A stretch of DNA of 64,000 nucleotides from positions 19,739,718 to 19,803,717 of the forward strand of contig JALGPY010000004.1 of the NCBI GenBank assembly GCA_023055425.1, in the 5' to 3' direction. Origin of the DNA: Linanthus parryae. Lineage: Eukaryota; Streptophyta; Magnoliopsida; Ericales; Polemoniaceae. Both the position numbers and the translations under genes were made by a program. Shown in pieces: positions 1-9,793 of the stretch. Each line of letters opens with the position of its first letter. Position 1 is the first letter of the stretch. The notes beneath the pieces are model-generated. The model worked only from the letters and a program-made list of their open reading frames with translations. It did not search any database and was not told the origin of the DNA.

Positions 1-1
1 G

Positions 2-2919
2 GAGATAGATCTGCGCGTTGGGAATGGAGCAAAAGTTGATGCGTTGGCCGTAGGCGTGTGCGAGCTATCTCTGCCTTCAGGATTAGTTTTAGAATTAAAT
101 AATTGCTATTTTGTGCCTGCTATGAGCAGAAACATTATTTCTATTTCTTTTTTGGACAAGGAAGATTTTATTATTTCAATAAAGAACAATTGTTGTTCCT
201 TTTATTTGAATAATATTCACTATTTTAGTGCGCAATTATTTAATGGACTGTATGTCCTTGATCTAAGCAACCTTGTCTACAAAATTAATACCAAGAGGAT
301 TAAAATACATGATTTAAATCCTGCTTACTAATGTCACTGTCGTTTAGGCCATATAAACGAGAAACGTGTATCTAGACTCCATAAGGACGGACTACTAGAC
401 TCATTTGATTTTGAATCATATGAGACATGTGAGGCTTGTTTATTCGAAAAAATGAAAAAGTCCCCTTTCTATAAGAAAGGTGAGAGGACTAGTGAGCAAT
501 TGGCGCTCATAAATACTGATGTGTGTGGGCCATTTGCCACGCCTGCCAGGGGTGGTTATGTCTACTTCATTACATTTACTGATGATTACAGTAGATATGG
601 ATTTGTGTACCTTATGAAGGCCAAAATCGAATCCTTTGAAATGTTCAAGGAATTCAAAAGTGAAGTAGAAAAGCAACTTGGCAAAAGTATAAAGGCTCTA
701 CGATCGGATCGTGGAGGAGAATACTTGAGCCAAGAGTTTGACGACTATCTTAGAGAGTGTGGGATCGTGTCCCAACTCACTCCACCCGGAACGCCACAAT
801 GGAATGGCATGTATGAGAGGAGGAATCGAACCCTATTGGATATGGTTTGATCTATGATGTGTCAAACCGATCTTCCATTATCATTTTGGGGCCACGCTCT
901 ATTAAGTGCATCTTTCACCATTAACCGTGTTCCATCTAAATCAATCATGAAGACACCACATGAGATGTGGAGTGGGAGGCGTCCCACACTGTCGTTCATG
1001 AGGGTTTGGGGCGTCGGTGTCTATGTAAAACGTTTACAATCAGACAAGCTAGGGCCAAAATTGGATAAATGTAAATTTGTGGGGTACCCTAAGGAAACTA
1101 AGGGTTACTACTTCTACAATCCAACCGAGAACAAAGTGTTTGTTGCTCGGACCGGCGTGAATCTAGAAAGAGAGTTTGTCTCTAAAGAAGCAAGTGGGAG
1201 GACTATAGAACTTGAAGAAATTCAAGAACCACAAATCACTGAACCGATTATGGAACATGAACAGGAACCACAAGCAGTTGTGGAACAGCCTGTTTAAGTA
1301 ACACAAGAGCTTCGTAGATCTAGTAGAGTGCGCCAGGAACCCGAGAGGTATGGACTTCTCGTGACCTATTCTGGTGACACGATGCTCATAGATGATGAGC
1401 CTACTACCAATGAGGAGGCCATGAAAGGGCCAGACTCTCAGAAGTCGCTAGAAGCCATGAGATCCGAGATGAAATCCATGTACACCAACAAAGTATGGAC
1501 TTTGGTGGAACCACCCGAAGGGGCGCGGCCCATAGGGGGCAAGTGGGTCTTCAAGAAGAAGATCGACATGGATGGTAATGTGATTACCTATAAGGGCCGG
1601 TTGGTGGATAAAGGATTCAGACAGATTCATGGTATTGACTATGTGATTACCTATAAGGGTCGGTTGGTGGCTAAAGGATTCAGACAGATTCCTTTATGGG
1701 AATCTCCTCGAGGACGTGTAAATGATACAGCCGGAGGGTTTTGAGGATCCAAAGCAAGCCAATAAAGTCTGTAAGCTGCAACGATCCATTTATGGATTGA
1801 AGCAAGCTTCTAGGAGTTGGAATCGACATTTTGATGAAGTAGTCAAAGAGTTTGGCTTCATCAGAAACGAAGATGAGTCTCGTGTCTACAAGAAAGTTAG
1901 TGGGAGCTCTGTAGCTTTTCGGGTCTTGTATGTGGATGACATACTACTCATCGGAAACGACGTTCCCATGCTGCAATCTGTTAAAGATTGGCTGGGTAAG
2001 TGTTTCTCAATGAAAGACTCAGGGGAAGCAGCCTATATACTCGGTATAAAGATCAATAGAGATAGATCTAAGAGACTGCTAGGCCTAAGTCAGAGTACAT
2101 ATATTGACAAGGTGTTGAAGCGGTTCAACATGCAAGATTCCAAGAAGGGATTCTTGCCCATGTCACATGGAATCACTCTTTCGAAGAGTGGTTGTCCTTC
2201 CAATGAGATTGAGAAGGAACGGTATGAGTAGAATTCCCTATGCCTCAGACATAGAATCTATCATGTACGCCATGTTATGTATTAGACCAGATGTGTCATA
2301 TGCCTTGAGTATGACAAGCAGATACCAATCTAATCCAGGTGAGAGTCACTGGATTGCAGTCAAGAACATCCTAAAGTACTTGAGAAGAACTAAGGATGCC
2401 TTCTTGATATTTGGCGGTGAGGAAGAGTTGCGTGTAAGGGGTTACACTGATGCAAGTTTCCAAAAAGACAGAGATGACTTTAGATAACATTTGGGATATA
2501 TGTTTTGCCAGAATGTAACAGCGGTGAGCTTGAAAATTTCCAAGCAAGAGACGGTGGCTGATTCTACAACAGAGGCTGAGTACATTGCTGCAAATGGCGC
2601 ATCAAAGGAAGCTGTTTGGATCAGAAAGTTTGTTTCTGAAATTGGTGTGGTTCCTAGCATTGCGGAACCAGTTCAGTTGTACTGTGACAACACTGGGGAT
2701 ATCGCTCAATCAAAGGAGCCAAGATCACACCATAAATCCAAGAACGTGCTCAGGAAGTTCCATCTGATTCGAGATATTATCGATAGAGGAGACGTTCGGA
2801 TATGCAAGATTCCTACAGATGAGAATCTGTCAGATCCACTTACAAAGCCGCAGGTGCAGTGGAAGCATGAAGGGAACACTAGGAGCATGGGCATAGGAGA
2901 TGCGCCATATTGGCTCTAG
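2..2919 (+). pseudogene. Angela-like Copia pol polyprotein, decayed
   Basis: Normally this polyprotein is cleaved into protease, integrase, reverse transcriptase and RNase H for cDNA synthesis and integration. The frame opens at base 2, after the protease active site. The GAG-pre-integrase motif CHCRLGHINEKR follows an in-frame TAA at 329-331. Integrase (about 490-1290) keeps plausible D, D and E residues (TDVCGPF, RSDRGGEY, ERRNRT), but TGA at 848 and TAA at 1295 break it. Reverse transcriptase begins near 1400, carries an in-frame duplication at 1578-1691, then loses about 40 residues including the first catalytic Asp; YVDD is kept near 1930. Frameshifts lie near 1700 and 2200. RNase H runs to the TAG at 2917 with a stop at 2485. 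Several breaks look like C-to-T changes, as expected of an old methylated copy. Confidence 0.88.
1578..1691 (+). repeat. 63-bp-period in-frame duplication in RT
   Basis: A stretch of 51 bp (1578-1628) recurs at 1641-1691 with two differences, 63 bp (21 codons) apart, so VITYKGRLV..KGFRQI is encoded twice. The second copy runs directly into a deletion that removes the segment leading to the first RT catalytic Asp. Confidence 0.85.
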
Positions 2920-2920
2920 T

Positions 2921-2932
2921 GCAAGCGGGAGA
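2921..2932 (+). other. Polypurine tract of Angela-like element
   Basis: GCAAGCGGGAGA lies one base before the TG of the 3' LTR and just after the pol stop codon. This is the expected place and composition of the plus-strand primer. Confidence 0.8.
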
Positions 2933-2933
2933 C

Positions 2934-4364
2934 TGTTGGAATAGATGCCCTAGAGGCAATCTAGTTTAGTATGACTTTATTTTGGCTAGGACATTCACTG
3001 TATTATTTATTGGATATTTAATATAATGAAGTCCTTAAATTTAAAAATGTGTTGTTTATCTTAAATATCCCTAGTCCAGTATAATGATTAATAGGACAAT
3101 CATCTATAGACTAGTATGGGGTTGGATTGATATGGAGATATCATGATCCAACACATGGGTGTGCATTAAGGGTAATGGCGCACCGGATTGACCCATCTCC
3201 GATAAGGCTACATACACGTTATGTTAAGTCACAAGTTCTTCTCGTGGTGCAATGGTATTGCCATCCTTAGACTTGAAGTCGCTAGATATTCTAGTTGTGG
3301 ATTATTGTGATTTTGGTAGCGTCAAACGCTACACCACAACTGGGTAGTTATAAAGGCGTGTACCGGATACAATAAGAAGCAAGATTAGAGATCGTAGTGG
3401 ACGTAGATAGAATTTGTCCCTCCCACATAACGGGAGCAAATATCCCAGGCCACTCGAGGGGTAGTGCTTATAGAATGTCTGGCCAGACTCAAATAAATCA
3501 ATATGGGATATTGATGTTATTTGCACGAATAAGGCTATTCCCATGGATCGAGAAACTATGGATTTGATATAAGAGTGTGACTTGTATGTCTCGTTTCCTA
3601 TCCGGATATAGAGACAAAGGGATGAGATAATTGCTTGTACAAGGTTTGTCGGATGACTAATCTATTATTTGGCTAGAATGGATGTTTTGCTAGAAACCGC
3701 TCCATATTAGCAAATTGTTGCTACCAACTAGATAGAACCTATGGGGTCACACGCTATATAGAGTTGAACTAGATTTGGGAATGAATTAATAAGATTAATT
3801 AATTAGAAGGATCACTTTGCAACACCTTGCAAACTTAGTAGGACTAATTTGCAAGGAAGGGACTAAATTGAATTCTAGTAGGACTAGAACGGGTTTTTTA
3901 GGTAGTTGGCAAGGATTTATTGGACTATATAAAGGATGCTCCTTCCTTCCTTCCTTCCCACACTTATGACCCTTTTCATCATAACTTGAGTGGGAGAGAA
4001 CAAAAAGGAGAGAGAGCAAGCAAGCAAGAGAGGCGCACGCCCCCCTTGCCACCGCCCCATCCCGTCGGCCCAAACAAGGAGGCCGAACCTCCTTGTTTCC
4101 TCGCGTTGTGTGATTTCTTCTTCTTCCTCCTCCATTATGGGCTAGCAAAAAGGAGTAGGAAGATCTATAATTCAACTCTAGGCGTGGATCAACTATAGCA
4201 AACGTGACACAATTCACGTTAGAAGTCATCACAGGAGAAACTCTAAGGTGTGTGAATTGATTTCTTCCCTTACCATCGTTATGTCTCTTGACTTGTCATC
4301 CTTGGAGGGTATTGCATTGATTATATTTGTTTTTCCGTTGCGCATCCATGATCAAAACCCTACA
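2934..4364 (+). repeat. 3' LTR of Angela-like element
   Basis: The LTR begins TGTTGGA at 2934 and ends CCCTACA at 4364 (1431 bp). The start is fixed by the adjoining polypurine tract. The end is inferred from TACA and from the point where the interrupted minus-strand gene resumes. Open frames inside it (for example 3795-4232, minus) show no coding character. Confidence 0.8.
3926..3933 (+). promoter_or_regulatory. TATA box of Angela LTR
   Basis: TATATAAA is followed by a CTTCC-repeat stretch, a typical U3/R boundary. Transcription would start near 3955-3965. Confidence 0.6.
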
Positions 4365-5284
4365 GGTGTGCCCAGGAGCTTTCCTTTCATAGCGATCCTT
4401 CCTATCCATAATGAATTTATAGATAAAGATAGGAATGTCGACGCGCTTGCTGCTCCACAAACAGTAGGCCATGGTGCACAAATGGAACGAGTACTTGGGC
4501 TGAGGTGTAACACCTAAAACACAGTTCTCGAGAAGCTTGCAAATCCACCTCACACGTGGAAGAAAAACTTTCCTCGACACCATCCACTTGGGACGAAACC
4601 GGTATGTCTTCGCAACCTACCCCGACTCCCCCTGGAAGAAAAAATTACTAACCACCTCAACAATGTCCGGCCGTCGAATGGTATCATGGTATACACAAGC
4701 CTCTTCCAAATGCTTAAACTTCATTACGGACCCAATAGTCTCTGGCGTGATGACTATAAATGTCCTACGGAAAAAAAATATGCCTCTCATCTTTGTTTTC
4801 CCCCTCATAATAATAGCGAGCATTAAGAATATTAATCTCGCGAGATCACAGCTAGATTTCCCTTTACAAATTTTAAACCACTTATCTAGATTATCTCTCC
4901 TGAACATGTCCTTAAGCTCTTGGGGCATGTTCTTGCTTTCCGGGAAAGGGTTCTCAGGTGTCCCTTGGCTATTCAGGAACGAGTCCGAGTAAAATTCCCT
5001 ACGCGCACTAGAACTCGTGAACCGGAAGCCGCATAATTTGGTACTAAAGACAGCATCGTGGGCTACCTGAACCATCGACTTAGCCCTTTTAGCAATTTTT
5101 GGCATGGGTGGTAAATCCCTCCTCAATTCATAGTAAATTGGGGAAGGAGGAACATGACGACGGTTTGCGGTTCTGTCTCACACATCCTCATCACTCATCA
5201 CTACATCCTTCTCGAGATTGAAGATGGGGTTATCATCAACAACTAAATCCCGTCTTCTCTTAGAACCACGCAAAGTAGACATAA
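4365..5284 (-). pseudogene. Putative plant transposon protein (Transposase_32-like), cut by Angela insertion
   Basis: Reading the minus strand from an ATG at 5282-5284 gives a Lys/Arg-rich N-terminus, a TGA at about 5179, then a long frame (FRFTSSSARREFYSD near 5010), a TAG at 4617-4619, and the same frame again to the Angela LTR at 4364. The order resembles the 'putative plant transposon protein' family: an aromatic FxSxxARxxFYSD segment, a segment like FFRRTFIVITPETIG, then a helical tail like WICKLLENCVLGVTPQPKYS. The family's function is not established. Only two stops occur in about 300 codons, so decay is mild and in one frame. The C-terminus should lie left of the window, beyond the rest of the Angela element. 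Confidence 0.6.
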
Positions 5285-6121
5285 TAAAAATGAACATGCA
5301 AGTGCGCGGATAGAGCTAATGTGAACTAAGGAAAATAACTTATCGACTCGGTAGCAGCTAGCGCGCAATCCCCACAAATTACTTGAGGCCTTCGCAAGTC
5401 ACAAATCACAGTTTATAAATTGAAAAAATTTAAAACCGGGAAAGTGCCTAAGCAATAATTAAAGCGATAGAGGGAGAGGTACCTGCGGTCCCGGAGTATC
5501 GTTCTTACAAGATCGGTTTCGTGAAAATCAGTCAAGACGGACCGACTCGGTCGACTGATTTTCCGAAAATAAGAGCGAGATGAGTTGAACCCACTACCTT
5601 GTGCTCCTTAGTATCCTCGTCGAACTTCTCTTCTTCTGCTTTGGCTAATTCCCTCTTCAATTGAACAAATCTGAGAATTTGTTCACGAAGCTTCTTTGTC
5701 TTCACACTACCCCACACTCAAACTAGAGCCTCTCTCACAAAAATCCAAGAATTAAATTTGGAGAGGAAGTGGTGCGGAGCAAAACCCCCCAATTTATTTT
5801 CAATTTGGACGAGTTTTGCCGGATTGAGGGTTTGTGTTCTTGAGAGGATTTGAGTGGAAGAAGATGAAGTAGGGAAGTTTCTATCCGAATGACGGGCTGA
5901 GAATTCTTTTACATCCGTTTTTGGTATATACTCCCCCATAGAAAAGTCCAAAATGCCACCAATAAGTGACCCCGCTGCCCAACATTTCGTACGAAATGGT
6001 TTGTATTCGTATGAAATCATTTCGTGTGAGTAGGTTTCTATTCATGCGAAATGTATTCGTAGGAATGTGCAGAACCCCTTTTTCGTTTCGTGCGAAGTAA
6101 GTTTGAAAAACTTTCTAAGTC
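5285..6121. other. Non-coding upstream region
   Basis: No convincing gene is seen. Minus-strand open frames at 5532-5717 and 5718-6020 are joined through a stop and lack domain character. The stretch holds a TATA-like GTATATAC near 5921-5930 and, on its upstream side for the minus strand, an array of CGTACG-type palindromes. It may be a promoter or a decayed Tat-type LTR; a segment near 5292-5310 recalls the inner end of the Tat LTRs, but no primer-binding site follows it. Confidence 0.4.
5985..6096 (-). promoter_or_regulatory. Array of TTCGTACGAA-type palindromes
   Basis: Cores CGTACG, CGTATG, CGTGTG, CATGCG, CGTAGG and CGTGCG start at 5988, 6008, 6023, 6043, 6058 and 6089, most flanked by TTC and GAA. 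Two further members, CGTTCG (15427) and CGCACA (15448), lie beyond the SIRE-A insertion. If SIRE-A is removed, the gap from 6089 to 15427 becomes 42 bp. No function is known to me. Confidence 0.55.
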
Positions 6122-6126
6122 TTTCT
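6122..6126. repeat. Target site duplication CTTTC, left of SIRE-A
   Basis: CTTTC here matches CTTTC at 15418-15422, fixing both outer ends of SIRE-A. Confidence 0.85.
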
Positions 6127-7416
6127 GAAAGCGGAGTATGCAGATAGATATGCAGCACATACACTCTAGAAGGGGGGGGGGGGGTTGAATAGAGTTTGCC
6201 AACTTTTTGCAAAACTTGGTCGAGGAGAAGAAATTATTTGAAGAGCAGTGAAGTTCAAGGCCTTGAAAACAGTTTCAAGCCTTTGAAGTGAAATACATTT
6301 TGAAATAAAATAGACAAGTCTTTTTCAAGTCCTTGAAAAGAGTTTCAATCCCTTGACAACAGACTGGTTTAAATGCTGTAACAACTAAGTATGTGAATGA
6401 ACTCTAAATGAAAGAGACGAGAAATTTATAGAGTTCAGTCCACTAGGACCTATGTCTCTACCTCAGGATCTTCTCCCTGATGGATTTTAAACTAAATTCT
6501 TATTAATCAAAAGCTAAGCCCTAGATCTCAAGCATAGAGAGTTCCCTTACTCTCTTACAGCTTGTGGTTCTCTCTAACCTATCTAGTACCGGCTCTAGCT
6601 AACTAATTAACTAAGAATTCCCTATTTTTCACCTTGAACAATCCTTGAGAATGAAAATGGATAAGTATTTAATGAATGATCTACAAATAAAGCACAATAC
6701 AGAAGAACACTAAAGTGTAGAACTGCAGTGATCTTCTGTGAGATGGATTGTGAGAATTATGAACTTCTTTGATGCTTGTCAATCCATAAATATGTCTCTC
6801 TTTTTGAACGTTGAATATCCTCTGTTTTTGCTTCAAAATGATCTCCATTTATACTGTTTGAAGATATGCAAATCTTGCCAGATTTTCAGCAACAACTTCC
6901 TATTTTGTAGGCAACAAACTTTGACTCTCTTAACAGCCTTCTCCAACTGATAGTTGATCACAATCTTCAGAGATAATGTGTGATCTTGTCATTAAACAAT
7001 CTGAGAAGCTGTCATAAGTCTTTTATTGATCACAGAATCATCATCTCTTATTATTTCCTTTCCTGCAAAAGCCAGATTAGGAAACCAATCCTCCATATTT
7101 AGGAAATAAAATTTCCCTGCAAAACTAAGTCAAACTGGTAGATTCAAACATGCTAGATATATCAGAACAGTTTGTCTTTCATCATCAAATAATAACACAT
7201 CAAGCACAAGAGTGATAGAGATAAATTTAGATCAGAAGAGTTGAGAAAAACTTCCCCTTAGAATATGCATACAGGTTAGACAGTTTCAATGCTTTGAATC
7301 CTGGTTCAAGGCCTTTAAATAGCTCAGCCTGTGAAATCTGATTCAAGGCTTTGAAAATTGGTTCGAGGCCTTGAAATAACTAAGTATTTCAAGTCCATGA
7401 AACCTGTGACATTAAA
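6127..7416 (-). repeat. 3' LTR of SIRE-A
   Basis: It aligns along its length with 14107-15417. The plus-strand left edge is TGAAAG. The right edge ends ATTAAA where the other copy has CTTACA, so the terminal dinucleotide is mutated. A run of 12 G lies at 6173-6184, and six to nine copies of the 14-bp palindrome lie near the two ends. Confidence 0.88.
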
Positions 7417-7427
7417 ATCTCCCCCTT
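7417..7427 (-). other. Polypurine tract of SIRE-A
   Basis: On the minus strand the sequence AAGGGGGAGAT abuts the 3' LTR. The same tract precedes the 3' LTR of SIRE-B. Confidence 0.85.
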
Positions 7428-7753
7428 GATGAAAGAAAAAACCTCAATCTTGTTTGATTCTTTGTTTCTGCAAAAAGTACTGGTTAGCACACAGTTCAAA
7501 TAAATAATAATAACACAGTAATTCCAAAAGATCCAACTTATTAATACACGTAAGCAAAAACTGCAAGTAAGTTGCAAATAATCCTACTGACCAAAAAATA
7601 GGTCACCTAAACAGAGATAAAAACCAAACAACCTAAGATTTTTCTCCCCCTTTTTGACTTTCATCAAAAAAGAATGAGAAGGTGTTGGATCAGGGTGTGG
7701 AAAATTTTGAAAATAAAGACTTAAAAAGAATGGGAAAGAAAGAATAGGCAGGA

Positions 7754-9303
7754 TTAAGGGGTTGGGTCTTCATCTCCATCCTGATCTCCCTCTTCTTCCT
7801 CACTTTCTTCATTAGTCTTATCTCGTTCTTCTTGTTCCTCTTCATTCTCACCAGCAGTCTCTTCTTCAGTCTTGTCCTTAGTAGCAGTCTTTGGAGATTT
7901 CTTCTTCTTCTTCTTCTTCTTCTTCTTCTTCTTCTTCTTCAGGGTTATCAGCAAATCATCTGAGTCAGGGCTGTCTACTTCATATCCTTCCTGAGAAGCT
8001 TGTTCCACTACCACCTGGTTTCTTTTATCTTTGACTGGAGCAGCCTCTTCCTGGTTGGAATGTTCACTTGGCAGGTTTTTGTCAGAGCCATCTTTCTTGG
8101 CATCTTCTTCATCCTCAGGGACATCAAACACTGTCATGCTTCTAAAGATGGTTTCCACCATGTATTTGACCTGTGAGATATCAGTCTCAAACCCATGCTG
8201 ATTCTCTTTGATCTCACAATTTTCCATCTCTAGGCCATCAATTCTCTGAAGGATTGAAGACAAATCAGGAGGCTGAGAGGTCTGGCTTGAAGTAGGGGTC
8301 AAGGCCTTGGGCATAACAAATTTCTTTGCATTCAGCTCTTCTTCACTCAAATCTAAATACAACTTCCAAATCTTCTCTTTGGTTTTAACTACCCCAATCT
8401 TCTCAAAAGCTTTGTCATTCAGCACACCTATCCCAAAAGTGATAGACTCTTCACCAGCAGTAGGAATCTCAAGGTGTTGGAAGTACAGAGTGAGCAAGTT
8501 TGCATAAGGCAAAGGATGATTTCTCTGATCTGTTTGGATGAGGCAGGAACATTGGGTATAAAGAATTCTTCTCTTAACATCTTCAAGGCTTCATTTTTGA
8601 AAGGATAGTTATGTGTGGCATACCTCTTAGGACACCCCAGGACAGATGCAAACTCAGCATGATCTAATTCCATTGTAACCCCAGCAACTAAAGACTTGAT
8701 AACTAAGTTTGGGGAGTTCTTAAGTTGCTTCATGTTGAGATAGAAGAATCTGGTAAGTCTTGGATAGGCTAGCTCAGGGGTGTTTAGCATGAACCACAGA
8801 GAGATTTTCTTCAACATAGTGATACAATTCAGATTCATTCCAAGCAACATATGCATACTGATCAAGCTACAAAAAGAAATCTTCCTAGATGCAAAACCAT
8901 CCAGCCATTGACCTTTTGAAGTGTTTGAGATGAACCAAGATTCATCAGGAGCAGTGTTCTTTGAGTAGATCTGCAAGGCTTTCTCCACATTGTCTTCTGG
9001 ATGTTCCTCTGTTACCTTCCCTTTCCCCTTTTCAGCTTGTGTTTCCTTCTTCTTTTTCTTCAACTTCTTGGGACTAGATACCTCTGTTTCTGGTTGCTTC
9101 TCCGCAACATCCTTATCTTTCTTCTTCTTCTTCTTGTCTGAGGAGGGAGTTGTATCCTTCTTGACTTTCTTCTTGGGTGGAGGAAGCTATGCAACTTCCT
9201 CTGCACTAGGAGTTCTAGAACTAGAGTCTCCACTAATCTCTTGAACTTCATCCATTGCTGCCTTTCTCTTCTTCTCTGTACTCTATTTTGAACCTCCAAC
9301 CAT
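7754..9303 (-). pseudogene. SIRE-A env-like / plant-transposon-domain ORF
   Basis: This frame follows pol, the position of the SIRE env-like gene; its function is unproven. It starts at the ATG at 9301-9303; the SIRE-B frame starts the same way. The N-terminal third is Lys-rich and could hold nuclear-localisation signals. The middle (9000-8430) has the pattern PRLTRFFYLNMKQL...MELDHAEF.SVLGCPK. After a frameshift near 8430-8510, PYANLLTLYFQHLE follows, then a region with coiled-coil spacing and an acidic tail. Early stops lie near 9285 and 9189. A run of Lys codons comes from a (CTT)n tract. I see no clear signal peptide or transmembrane segment, so 'envelope' is only a positional name. The pattern recalls the gene at 4365-5284. 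Confidence 0.7.
7898..7941. repeat. (CTT)n microsatellite in env-like ORF
   Basis: An uninterrupted CTT tract encodes a long poly-lysine run on the minus strand. SIRE-B has no such run at the matching place. Confidence 0.9.
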
Positions 9304-9782
9304 CTTGATTCTGTCTTAGGCTCTTATAGTGCTCATTAGGGCTTGGTAGAAGAATAGAGAGAAGTGGATTTGATACGGAGTGAAGGAGAAGAGAAAAAGA
9401 TAAATACTAAGAGAGTTTGTGTTTGAAAAGTAAACTGCAATCTCTCTAATCTCAAAAGATCTGTAGTGATTAGAGAAGATTCAAATCTTTGAAGTCGTTG
9501 GAAATAAATAATTTTATACTATATTTGGCTGAAAAAGAATTTTGAAAAAGGTAGGGGAAATATTGAGAAAATATCTACAAAGATAGCACCCAATACTGAA
9601 TGATCCAAGAATTATTCACTAACCAGTTATCAGACTTATTTTCAAGGCTTTGAAAATAGTTTCAAGGTCCTGAAAAGCTGTTAAGATGAAACACATAAGA
9701 TCAAAAATTAGAGCACATTTTCAAGGCTTTGAAAATCAGTTCAAACATTTGTAACACATAATAACTTACCTTCCTTACCTGA

Positions 9783-9793
9783 TTCTCCCCCTA
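9783..9793 (-). other. Purine tract at pol/env junction
   Basis: TAGGGGGAGAA on the minus strand starts at the pol stop codon and resembles the element's own polypurine tract. It could act as a central plus-strand primer or be a relic. A weaker form lies at about 24755-24768 in SIRE-B. Confidence 0.4.

Larger units (their letters stand above)
1..4364 (+). mobile_element. Angela-like Ty1/Copia retrotransposon, 5' part outside window
   Basis: This is the 3' portion of a Copia retrotransposon: end of protease, GAG-pre-integrase, integrase, reverse transcriptase, RNase H, polypurine tract and 3' LTR, in that order. The integrase core and the LTR start (TGTTGGAATAGATGCCCTAG) resemble the BARE/Angela lineage as I know it from cereals; that lineage call is by recall, not alignment. 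The element lies in a minus-strand gene that resumes at 4365, so GGTGT (4365-4369) should be its target duplication, to be matched left of the window. It carries stops, one deletion and frameshifts and cannot be autonomous. Confidence 0.85.

Noticed and set aside
3795..4232. Minus-strand coding frame in the Angela LTR
   Set aside because: It lies wholly within U3/R, overlaps other frames and shows no domain.
6254..6357. CRISPR-like array because of regular short repeats
   Set aside because: Repeats are 14-bp palindromes with 6-bp gaps, degenerate and scattered in a plant retrotransposon; there are no unique spacers of constant length and no cas genes.
7754..9303. True envelope glycoprotein gene
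   Set aside because: No signal peptide or membrane anchor is visible; the composition is basic, coiled-coil-like and acidic, so only 'env-like by position' is supported.
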